The notes below the pieces were generated by a model that did not search any database, was not told the origin of the DNA, and worked only from the letters and a program-made list of their open reading frames with translations. The translations under genes and the position numbers were made by a program. A stretch of DNA of 64,000 nt from an uncultured Eubacteriales bacterium. GTDB lineage: Bacteria > Bacillota > Clostridia > Christensenellales > CAG-917. Position 1 is the first letter of the stretch, and the number at the start of each line of letters is the position of its first letter. Positions 34,422 through 41,858 of this stretch are shown piece by piece. The stretch is taken from the NCBI GenBank assembly GCA_900548005.1, contig URIZ01000007.1, forward strand, positions 8,243-72,242. The letters run 5' to 3'.

Positions 34422-35531
34422 ATGAAAAGAACTTATCCGAGCTGGATCGACGGCGAAGTCAACAGCAAACAAACCGAGTACACAAAGCCGACGCAATTGC
34501 TCTCAAAAGACGGCAAGCTGCTTGCTCCCGGCTGGGCAAGACACAACGTGTTTGATTATCAGCGCGACAACGCAAGACCTGCCAATCGCAAGAAAGAATG
34601 GGATTTCTATCAAATCTCTAACGGCGAATTGATGGTGCAAATCAACTTTGCCAACATCTCAATCGGCGGCTTTGCGCAAGCGTCGATTACCGATCTCAAA
34701 CACAGACAAAACAAGCATAAATTTCACAGCGGCACGATTTTGGAGTGTACGCAACTTTTCTTGGGCGGCAACAAATATATGCTTCCGCCAAAGGGCGACG
34801 AGCCCAACGTGCTTGAACACACGATCGGCAAAACCTACGTCAAGTTTGACACAAAAACCAATTCTCGCACGCTATATTTCAAGAGTAAATTCAAGGGCAA
34901 AGAAGTGGAAGCGAGCTTTGCAATGGACATCATGGACGGGCTTGAAAACATCACCACCGTGTTGCCGTTTGCGGGTATGCCCACAAGATACTTTATGACC
35001 ACAAAGCAAAACTGCATGCCTTGCGAAGGCACTTTCCGTTGGGGCGACAAGGTGTGGTCGTTCGACAAAAAAGACACTTTCGCCTTCCTTGACTGGGGCA
35101 GAGTCAACACTCCATACAAAATGGTGTGGTATTGGGGCAACGGCTCAAAGGTTGTCAAAGGTGCGGACGGAAAAGATCACATGTTCGGCTTTGAGATCAC
35201 GTGGGGTATAGGCGATGAGTCCAACGCCACCGAAACCGCGATTTTCTGGGACGGCAAAGCCCACAAGTTCGGCCCCGTTGACGTTGAAGTGTTCCCAAAA
35301 CCCGACAACTTCTCTGACGATTGGCACTTCATCTCCCAAGACGGCAGATTTGATTTCACCATGAAACCTTTCTACGATCACCACGGAGATCTCAACGCCC
35401 TCAACATACTCCGCATGCATTGCCACCAAGTCCACGGCATTTGGAGCGGCACTGCAATCCTTGACGACGGCACGAAAGTGGAAGTGAGGGATATGTATGC
35501 CTTTTGCGAATACTGTGAAAACAAATGGTAA
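34422..35531 (+). CDS. DUF2804 domain protein, copy 1
   Basis: 369 aa covering the whole DUF2804 family length. It has no signal peptide and no membrane segment. Landmarks shared with the second copy (43782-44819) are LLSKDGKLLAPGWAR near the N-terminus, KEWDFYQISN, a G(T/S)FRWGDKVWSFD-like block, (F/T)LDWGR, and the final HGIWSGTAILDDGTKVE. The beta-rich text with many Trp and Gly suggests a beta-sandwich or lipocalin-like fold. The function is unknown in the literature I can recall. It has its own promoter and ends inside a large palindrome that probably acts as its terminator. Confidence 0.85.
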   Translation: MKRTYPSWIDGEVNSKQTEYTKPTQLLSKDGKLLAPGWARHNVFDYQRDNARPANRKKEWDFYQISNGELMVQINFANISIGGFAQASITDLKHRQNKHKFHSGTILECTQLFLGGNKYMLPPKGDEPNVLEHTIGKTYVKFDTKTNSRTLYFKSKFKGKEVEASFAMDIMDGLENITTVLPFAGMPTRYFMTTKQNCMPCEGTFRWGDKVWSFDKKDTFAFLDWGRVNTPYKMVWYWGNGSKVVKGADGKDHMFGFEITWGIGDESNATETAIFWDGKAHKFGPVDVEVFPKPDNFSDDWHFISQDGRFDFTMKPFYDHHGDLNALNILRMHCHQVHGIWSGTAILDDGTKVEVRDMYAFCEYCENKW

Positions 35532-35599
35532 ACCGTCGCCGTGATAACGGCAATGCCCTTTGGGCGTTGCCGAGAATCACGCTAGGTTTACCATTTTCT
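35523..35599. terminator. Large palindrome at the end of DUF2804 copy 1
   Basis: A 74-base near-perfect palindrome centred at 35560. Outer arms aaatggtaaacc / ggtttaccattt are perfect; inner arms are gtgat/atcac and cggcaa(t)gccc / gggc(g)ttgccg around TTT. The outer left arm includes the gene's last codons and TAA; the right arm ends in ttttct. A Rho-independent terminator is the simplest reading. Confidence 0.75.
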
Positions 35600-35850
35600 A
35601 ACCGCGCCGAAAATCTTTGCTATCAGTCCATATAGGGATAAAAACTCCTGCCGCAGTTTCGCAAGATTGTCGGCTTGGTGGTGTGTGGGCGGGACACCCG
35701 CACCCGATTGAGAGCGCGCTATTGAGCGACTAGCCGCGTCAGGCACGGCTTGCCCAAAATCACGTACGTTTGTGTACGTTGGGTTTTGTTCAAGCCGCAC
35801 CTTCCTTGTTCTTCATTCAAATATCGCGCTCACCAAACCGCGCCGAAAAT
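35600..35850. repeat. Insert bounded by 15-bp direct repeats, holding one fold-back element
   Basis: aaccgcgccgaaaat occurs at 35600-35614 and again at 35836-35850. Between them lies a unique segment (35615-35711) and fold-back element copy R1 (35712-35832). The direct repeats could be a target-site duplication of a small mobile repeat, but no transposase is present. Confidence 0.5.
35712..35832. repeat. Fold-back repeat R1
   Basis: About 121 bp with near-matching ends gagcgcgctattgag and ttcaaatatcgcgctc (inverted). Inner pairs are cggcttg/caagccg, cccaa/ttggg and acgtac/gtacgt. The ends and the element 'ccttccttgttcttcat' match copies R2-R4 at 44823-45115. Confidence 0.8.
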
Positions 35851-35893
35851 ATCCTAAAATTAACTTTAAGTGTGCAAAACAAATATATAAACT

Positions 35894-37132
35894 ATGGAAT
35901 ATGTCATAAACAAGCAAAATCATGAGATTGTAGGGATAGACCGCGGGGAGACTTGCGCTTTTCTCGGCATACGCTATGCAATGGCAAAAAGATTTGAAAA
36001 ACCTGTCGTCGAGCCGCTTGGAGAAAAGGTTGTTGCGACAAGTTTTGCTGACTGCTGTCCGCAGTGGCGGCAGTTCTTTGACGAGAGCAAGTCGAAGAGT
36101 AAGCAAGACGTTTTCTACTACAAGGAGTTTCGAGAAGGGCTTGAATTTTCTTATTCGGAAGATATGCTCAATCTCAACGTATACGCGCCCAAGGACAAGA
36201 GCGGTTTGCCCGTGCTTGTGTACGTACACGGCGGCGCGTTCACCATTTGTTCAAGCGATGAAAAGCCGTTTGACGGCAAGAGTATTGCAGAGCAAGACGT
36301 GATTTTTGTCACCTTCAACTATCGGCTCAACGTGTTTGGATATTTTGCGGACGAGAAGACAAGCAACCTTGCCTTTTACGATATGAAGGCGGCGATCGAG
36401 TGGGTGAAACAAAACATTTCCGTCTTTGGCGGAGATCCCGACAACATCACGCTTATGGGGCAAAGTGCAGGCGCGATTTCGCTGCAAAATCTCATGCTTT
36501 TGCCAAGTGTGAAACGCTCGATCAAAGGTGTGATTATGCTCTCGGGCGCATCGCCGAGCGGTATATTTTCGCCAAAATCCAAAAAGCGCTCGACAAAGTT
36601 TTTCAACACCGTCAAGAAAGATTTGGCAAAACGCGGTATGGATATTAAGACGGCAAGTTATCAGGACGTGTTCCTTGCTTGGAATCGCTGCACGAGAAAA
36701 AACGTCTTTACGCTTGCAAAATCCATGCTTGCAACGATGCCCGTGTTTGACGGCGAGATAGTGCGCAAAGATTTGTACGACGAAGTGTTCACCCAAAAGC
36801 AAGTGCCGTGCATAATCGGCGTCACAAAAAACGATTTGCTCAAAGGCTATCTTTTATCTCAGGCAAAGGCGTATCTGAAACACTCCAAAAACAAAGTGTG
36901 GGTGATGCGATTCGATCATGATTTGCCGGGCGACAATGCAGGCGCGTATCACAGCGGCGATTTGTGGTATATTTTGGGGCTTTGGCAGCACGGCTGGCGC
37001 AAGTTTGACGAGAAAGACGAGAAAATCGCAAAAGAGTTGTCTGCAAGATATTGTGCCTTTTGCAAAAACCACGATCCGAACGTGGACGGCTATCCCGAGT
37101 GGAAAGAGCATACGTCATACACGTTGAAATGA
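35894..37132 (+). CDS. Type-B carboxylesterase / lipase family protein
   Basis: 412 aa, shorter than the usual 480-550 of para-nitrobenzyl esterases. Family motifs present: GxRYA-like start (FLGIRYAMAKRFEKP), oxyanion loop YVHGGAF (about 110-116), nucleophile elbow GQSAGA with Ser191, and a C-terminal HSGDLWYILG matching the catalytic-His region. No signal peptide, so it is predicted cytoplasmic. Substrate is unknown. The ATG lacks an SD and a TATATAA lies only a few bases upstream, so a very short or leaderless transcript is possible. Confidence 0.85.
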   Translation: MEYVINKQNHEIVGIDRGETCAFLGIRYAMAKRFEKPVVEPLGEKVVATSFADCCPQWRQFFDESKSKSKQDVFYYKEFREGLEFSYSEDMLNLNVYAPKDKSGLPVLVYVHGGAFTICSSDEKPFDGKSIAEQDVIFVTFNYRLNVFGYFADEKTSNLAFYDMKAAIEWVKQNISVFGGDPDNITLMGQSAGAISLQNLMLLPSVKRSIKGVIMLSGASPSGIFSPKSKKRSTKFFNTVKKDLAKRGMDIKTASYQDVFLAWNRCTRKNVFTLAKSMLATMPVFDGEIVRKDLYDEVFTQKQVPCIIGVTKNDLLKGYLLSQAKAYLKHSKNKVWVMRFDHDLPGDNAGAYHSGDLWYILGLWQHGWRKFDEKDEKIAKELSARYCAFCKNHDPNVDGYPEWKEHTSYTLK

Positions 37133-37256
37133 TTTATGCCGCAACTTTTGAGTGGGTGATGCTGCAAAAAAACTTTGCGACATATCCGCAAAATGCAAAA
37201 ACGTTTTTGCACGGTGCATAGGGTAGCCGCCGCTTTTGCGTGACATAAAAGCATTC
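37133..37256. other. Intergenic stretch, nothing recognised
   Basis: About 120 bp between the esterase stop and the terminator. No promoter, hairpin or small gene is convincing. Confidence 0.5.
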
Positions 37257-37281
37257 AAGCCGCTTTTGGGCGGCTTTTTGC
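37257..37281 (+). terminator. Terminator after the esterase gene
   Basis: aagccgc / gcggctttttg hairpin with a short loop, about 125 bp after the esterase stop codon. Confidence 0.8.
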
Positions 37282-37317
37282 TTGCGGTTTTAATATACAA
37301 AGCGTTTGACATCCGTC

Positions 37318-37449
37318 TTGACATTGCGCGCGCAAAAGTTGTATACTTTATCCACCTAACAAAACGATATGTATAATGCGTGCGCGCGCGAAAGCCTTGA
37401 GCGGCATATAATACGCGCGCATGCATGCCAAAAGCCTTGAGCGGCATAT
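37318..37449 (+). promoter_or_regulatory. 5'-nucleotidase promoter region with a 19-bp direct repeat
   Basis: TTGACA at 37318-37323, 18-bp spacer, TATACT at 37342-37347. Downstream, aaagccttgagcggcatat occurs at 37391-37409 and again at 37431-37449 (40-bp period). The first copy runs into TATAAT at 37407-37412. The second ends 13 bases before the ATG, leaving room for the SD aggag. Confidence 0.65.
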
Positions 37450-37462
37450 CGCAGGAGTTTTT

Positions 37463-39514
37463 ATGAAGAAAAAGATTATTGCGCTTCTTTGCCTTGTCGT
37501 TGTGATCGTCACGTCGCTCACGTTTGTCGCGTGCGATTTCGATTTCAGCGTTTTCGGCAAGCAGCTTGCAACGCCGCAAGTGACAATCAACGGCGACGGT
37601 GTGGCAAGATGGAGCGCCGTCCCCAACGCTACAAGATACAAATGCAACGTCAACGGAACGATCAACGAAACTATGTACACCGTCTGGCGCGTAAAAGACG
37701 GCGAAAGCATATCCGTGCAAGCGGTGGGCAACGGCTCGACATACAAGGACAGCAAGTGGTCGGAAACAAAAGTGTTTGTGGCAACCGTCACACCCACTCC
37801 CGACGACAACGGCAAGACAAAACTTGCAACGCCTGTCGTCACCATATCGGAAAGCGGACTTGCAAGTTGGAGCGCAATTGCCAACGCAACGATGTATAAA
37901 TACATCATCGGCTCAACCACGGGCACGACCACAAAAACGAGCATACAGCTCGAAGTCAATCAGTCCATTGCCGTCATTGCAATCGGCGGCGGAGATTATG
38001 CCGATTCCGATCAATCGGTGCTGAAAAGATACGAGAGCAAGCAAGGCGAAACTTGCGATCACTCTGACGCAAACGGTGACGGAGTGTGCGACAAGTGCGG
38101 ACAAAATATGACGTCCGCTTGCAACCACGCCGACAAAGACAACGATGAAAAATGCGACAATTGCGGCATGAGCGTGATTGTCAACTTCAACCTTTACGGC
38201 ATCAACGATTTGCACGGCATGTACTGCGACTCGGACACTCAACCCGGCGTTGACGAGCTGACAACCTTTTTCAAGGACAAACAAGCGACGTCCAACACCG
38301 TTGTTTTGTCGTCCGGCGATATGTGGCAGGGCAGCAGCGAGTCCAACAACACCAAGGGCAAACTTGCAACCGAATGGCTCAACTATATCAATTGCTCGTC
38401 CATGACGCTCGGCAACCACGAGTTTGACTGGTCAACCGAAAAAATCAAGACCAACGCGCAACTTGCCAATTTCCCCTTCCTTGCAATCAACGTCTACGAC
38501 AATGCCACCAACAAGAGAGTGGAGTATTGTCAGCCGTCCACCGTCGTTCAGTTCGGCGACGCAAAAGTGGGCATCATCGGCGCAATCGGCGATTGCTATT
38601 CGTCAATTTCGTCAAGCATGTGCAGTGACGTAAACTTCAAGGTCAAGAGCGAGCTTACAACGCTTGTCAAGGAAGAGGCAAACAGACTTCGTGCGCAAGG
38701 GGTGGACTACATCGTCTATTCTTTGCATGACGGCGGCCGGGAAGATGAATATATGGGCATGGATTGGTACGATGAGTCGCTTTCCAACGGCTACGTTGAC
38801 ATCGTGTTTGAAGGACACTCTCACTGGGATTACGCATACGCCGACAGCTATGGCGTGTATCACGTCCAAGGCGGCGGATACAACTCGGGCATAAGCGCTG
38901 CCGAAGTGCGCCTAAATTTTGCAAATCAACAAAGCAGTACGAGCAATGTGCAAGTTGTTTACAACAACGTGTATTCCAAATACGCAAGCGATTCTATCAT
39001 CAACGATCTAGTTGAAAAATACAAAGACGAAATCGGCAATCCCAACGAAGTTGTTGCGACTTTGAGTCGCGACGTTTCAAGCACTTCAATCGTCAATAAA
39101 GTAGCTGAGCTTTATTGCTCGATAGGCTTGCAAACGTGGGGTAGCAAATATCAAATCATGCTCGGCGGCGGCAAGTTGAATACGAGAGAGCCGTATTCGC
39201 TATCAAAGGGCAACGTGACGGTCGGAAAAGTGCAAACGCTCTTGCCGTTTGACAACAAAATCGTGCTTTGCTCGCTCAACGGCACAGAGCTGAAAAATAA
39301 GTTTATCTATAATAAAAAATATCACGTCTCATACAGCGCGTACGGCGAGTCGGAGAAAGACAACGTTGCGTACAATCCGAAGAAAACCTACTACATCGTC
39401 ACGGACACGTACACATCCGACTATCAGCACCTGAAAGTGTTGGCAACGCTTGGCGACAATGTGTTTGCAAGAGATTTGCTTTGCGACTATTTGTGTGGCG
39501 GCGGCACTTTTTGA
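37463..39514 (+). CDS. 5'-nucleotidase/metallophosphatase lipoprotein with FN3-like repeats
   Basis: 683 aa from the ATG at 37463 (SD aggag). The N-terminus is a signal peptide, MKKKIIALLCLVVVIVTSL, ending in a lipobox-like FVAC, so a lipoprotein is likely. Two duplicated fibronectin-III-like units follow (each LATPxVTI...ASWSAxxNATxYK, about 35-190), then a duplicated Cys motif, CDHSDANGDGVCDKCG and CNHADKDNDEKCDNCG (about 195-235). The catalytic part begins YGINDLHGMY, with GNHEFDW and GHSHWDYAY as metal-binding blocks of the UshA/5'-nucleotidase family. The C-terminal 5'-nucleotidase domain reads LGGGKLNTREP...LPFDNKIVL. It probably hydrolyses extracellular nucleotides. No LPXTG. Confidence 0.9.
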   Translation: MKKKIIALLCLVVVIVTSLTFVACDFDFSVFGKQLATPQVTINGDGVARWSAVPNATRYKCNVNGTINETMYTVWRVKDGESISVQAVGNGSTYKDSKWSETKVFVATVTPTPDDNGKTKLATPVVTISESGLASWSAIANATMYKYIIGSTTGTTTKTSIQLEVNQSIAVIAIGGGDYADSDQSVLKRYESKQGETCDHSDANGDGVCDKCGQNMTSACNHADKDNDEKCDNCGMSVIVNFNLYGINDLHGMYCDSDTQPGVDELTTFFKDKQATSNTVVLSSGDMWQGSSESNNTKGKLATEWLNYINCSSMTLGNHEFDWSTEKIKTNAQLANFPFLAINVYDNATNKRVEYCQPSTVVQFGDAKVGIIGAIGDCYSSISSSMCSDVNFKVKSELTTLVKEEANRLRAQGVDYIVYSLHDGGREDEYMGMDWYDESLSNGYVDIVFEGHSHWDYAYADSYGVYHVQGGGYNSGISAAEVRLNFANQQSSTSNVQVVYNNVYSKYASDSIINDLVEKYKDEIGNPNEVVATLSRDVSSTSIVNKVAELYCSIGLQTWGSKYQIMLGGGKLNTREPYSLSKGNVTVGKVQTLLPFDNKIVLCSLNGTELKNKFIYNKKYHVSYSAYGESEKDNVAYNPKKTYYIVTDTYTSDYQHLKVLATLGDNVFARDLLCDYLCGGGTF

Positions 39515-39575
39515 CAAGCCGTCAAAGCGAGTAAAAACACAATAAAAACCTAAATGCAAAATGGTATAAAATATC

Positions 39576-39605
39576 AAAAACGGCGTTTTATACGCCGTTT
39601 TTGTT
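39576..39605. terminator. Bidirectional terminator
   Basis: aaaaacggcg / cgccgttttt with a 7-base loop between the convergent nucleotidase (+) and aminotransferase (-) genes. Confidence 0.92.
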
Positions 39606-39708
39606 TGTGTAAAGTCATTGTTTTTGAAAAATCGTCACTATTTCAAGATAAATTTTTCGTTGTGCAAACCAACATATATGTGCCTTGATTTGTCTTGCTG
39701 CAATCGCT

Positions 39709-40887
39709 TTAGCCTTGTTGCTTGTAGTTCATAAACAATTTTTCAAAGGCAGGGATCGAGCGGACAATCATATCGTAATCCACGCAATAGGCGATGCGCA
39801 CGTATCCCGTCACGCCGAAATCATCGCTCGGCACGAGAAGGAGCCCGAAGTTTTTTGCACGCTCCGAGAAAAGATTCGCATCGTCTTCAAGGGCTTTGAC
39901 CATAAGATAGAACGCGCCGTCTGGGCGCACGCACTCATAGCCGATTGCTTGAAGAGAAGTGAAAAGCAAGTCGCGATTTTTTCTGTACGCGGCGATGTCG
40001 GGCAGAGCGTCAACGCATTTTTCCACCACCTTTTGATAGGTGCTGGGCGCGCAAACGTAGCCAAGAGATCTACCCGCGCCGCATATTGCAAAATACAGCT
40101 CGTCCGCATGGCTCGCCTTTGGGCTGATGGCGATATATCCTATACGCTCGCCGGGCAAAGACAGGGATTTTGAATAGCTGTAACACACAATCGTGTCGGC
40201 GTAAAAATTCATTGCGTACGGCACGTCTTTGTCATAGACGATCTCGCGATACGGCTCGTCCGCAATAAGAAAAATCGGATGCGAAAACTCATCGCTTTTC
40301 TTCTTCAAAAGGGCACAAAGCCGCTCCAAATCTTGTTGAGAATACACCCTACCGCTCGGATTGTTGGGGGAGTTGAAAATCACTCCTTTCGTGTGCTTGC
40401 CCACAAGGCCTTCAAGCGCGGCGAAGTCGATGGAAAAATCACCTGTCGCAGGGCATACGACGCACTTTGCGCCCATAGAGGCGATGAACACCTTGTATTC
40501 GGGAAAGTACGGCGCAAAAACGATAAACTCGTCGTCGGGCTCTGATAGCGCACGAATTGAAATGCAAAGCGAAGCCGCCGCTCCGCACGTCATGTAGATG
40601 TGGTTTTCGTCCATATCCGCGCCAAAAGTCTGACGGATGTGTCTTGCAATCGCTCTTCTCACGCTCTGACTGCCTTGCGCGGACGTGTACGCATGCGCGT
40701 CCTTATCCTTGGAGCAAGACAAAATCGCCTCGTCCACGCATTTTGGGGACGGGACGTTGGGGTTGCCGAGCGAAAAATCGAACACGCTGTCTTTTCCGTC
40801 CTTTTGCGCCTTGGCTTTTCCGAACTCAAACAATTCTCTGATCACGGAACGCTTGCTTCCGAGCAGTATCATATCGTCGTTGAACAT
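39709..40887 (-). CDS. PLP-dependent aminotransferase (class I/II)
   Basis: 392 aa from the ATG at 40887, which has an SD (aggag on the minus strand). Fold-type I aminotransferase motifs: FSLGNPNVPSP near the N-terminus, NSPNNPSGRVYS, LIADEPYREIVYD and the PLP-lysine block CYSYSKSLSLPGERIGY. The aspartate/aromatic aminotransferase clade is likely; the substrate is not certain. The aro operon elsewhere in the window lacks its own final aminotransferase, so a Phe/Tyr role is possible but unproven. Expressed divergently from the sirtuin gene through an interlocked promoter pair. Confidence 0.9.
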   Translation of the reverse strand: MFNDDMILLGSKRSVIRELFEFGKAKAQKDGKDSVFDFSLGNPNVPSPKCVDEAILSCSKDKDAHAYTSAQGSQSVRRAIARHIRQTFGADMDENHIYMTCGAAASLCISIRALSEPDDEFIVFAPYFPEYKVFIASMGAKCVVCPATGDFSIDFAALEGLVGKHTKGVIFNSPNNPSGRVYSQQDLERLCALLKKKSDEFSHPIFLIADEPYREIVYDKDVPYAMNFYADTIVCYSYSKSLSLPGERIGYIAISPKASHADELYFAICGAGRSLGYVCAPSTYQKVVEKCVDALPDIAAYRKNRDLLFTSLQAIGYECVRPDGAFYLMVKALEDDANLFSERAKNFGLLLVPSDDFGVTGYVRIAYCVDYDMIVRSIPAFEKLFMNYKQQG

Positions 40888-40906
40888 AGTTTTTTCTCCT
40901 GCAACG

Positions 40907-40945
40907 ATTATATCACTTGTATGTGCGCGGCGCAAGTGATATAAT
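40907..40945. promoter_or_regulatory. Face-to-face divergent promoters inside a perfect inverted repeat
   Basis: attatatcacttg (40907-40919) is the exact inverse of caagtgatataat (40933-40945), with a 13-bp spacer. Each arm contains a perfect TATAAT -10 box, one for each strand. The + promoter has TTGTAT at 40917-40922 (17-bp spacer); the - promoter has TTGCGC at 40935-40930 (17-bp spacer). The two promoters thus overlap completely. The palindrome also has the form of an operator. Confidence 0.75.
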
Positions 40946-40961
40946 TTGCAGGGGTGAAACT

Positions 40962-41726
40962 ATGCAACAAAACGACTTCGATTTGAAGACAAAAACCGCA
41001 TTGAACGAGCTGAAAAACGCAATCGAGCAATCATCTCGCATAGCGGTGCTCACGGGTGCGGGAGTGTCTGTGCCAAGCGGCATACCCGATTTTCGCAGCG
41101 CAACGGGATTGTATGCCACAAGCGTTGGCAAGTATAGGGCGGAAGATATAATCTCTCACGACTTCTTCATGCTCCGTCCCGATGATTTCTATGCGTTTTA
41201 CAAGAGCAAGATGTGCTATCCGAACGCCGAGCCGAACGCAATGCATTTTTTGCTTGCAAGGCTTGAAAAGGCGGGCAAAATCAATGCGGTTGTCACGCAA
41301 AACATTGACGGACTTCATCAAAAAGCGGGCAGTAAAAGAGTGTGTGAATTGCACGGCTCTATATGGCGCAACTATTGCGAGCGGTGTGGCAAATCTTTCT
41401 CGCTCGACTACGTTTTGCAAGCGGACGGCACACCGCATTGCGATTGCGGCGGCATAATAAAGCCCGACGTTGTTTTGTATGGCGAAAACCTTGACGAAAA
41501 AGTGCTGAGAAACTCCGTGCGAGCAATCAGCACCGCCGATTTGTTTATCGTGATAGGCACGTCGCTCGTTGTTTATCCGGCGGCAGGGCTTGTCAATTAT
41601 TTTGGCGGAAACACAATCGCACTTGTCAACAAAAGCGCAACTTACATAGACTCTCGAGCAGACATCGTGATCAATCAAGATTGTGAAAAAGTGGCAAAGT
41701 GGCTTGACGAAAATCTTGTTTTGTGA
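40962..41726 (+). CDS. Sir2-family NAD-dependent protein deacylase
   Basis: 254 aa from the ATG at 40962 (SD aggggtg). Motifs: LTGAGVSVPSGIPDFRS (NAD-binding, GAGxS), TQNIDGLHQKAG, catalytic His in ELHGS, zinc Cys pairs CERCG and CDCGG, and VIGTSLVVYPAAG. It removes acyl groups from lysine using NAD. Convergent with glmS and divergent from the aminotransferase. Whether it prefers acetyl, succinyl or other acyl groups is not clear from what I can see. Confidence 0.93.
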   Translation: MQQNDFDLKTKTALNELKNAIEQSSRIAVLTGAGVSVPSGIPDFRSATGLYATSVGKYRAEDIISHDFFMLRPDDFYAFYKSKMCYPNAEPNAMHFLLARLEKAGKINAVVTQNIDGLHQKAGSKRVCELHGSIWRNYCERCGKSFSLDYVLQADGTPHCDCGGIIKPDVVLYGENLDEKVLRNSVRAISTADLFIVIGTSLVVYPAAGLVNYFGGNTIALVNKSATYIDSRADIVINQDCEKVAKWLDENLVL

Positions 41727-41795
41727 CAGAAGAAGAGCAGTTCAAACGGGATTGCATTTGTTTTGCGAATCACACAACATAATGTTTATACAATC

Positions 41796-41825
41796 AAAAA
41801 CGGCGAATAAAATGCCGTTTTTGTC
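41796..41825. terminator. Bidirectional terminator
   Basis: aaaaacggc / gccgttttt hairpin between the convergent sirtuin (+) and glmS (-) genes. Confidence 0.9.
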
Positions 41826-41858
41826 ATTTCAAGTGAAGTCGAGTTTTTATTTTTCGTC

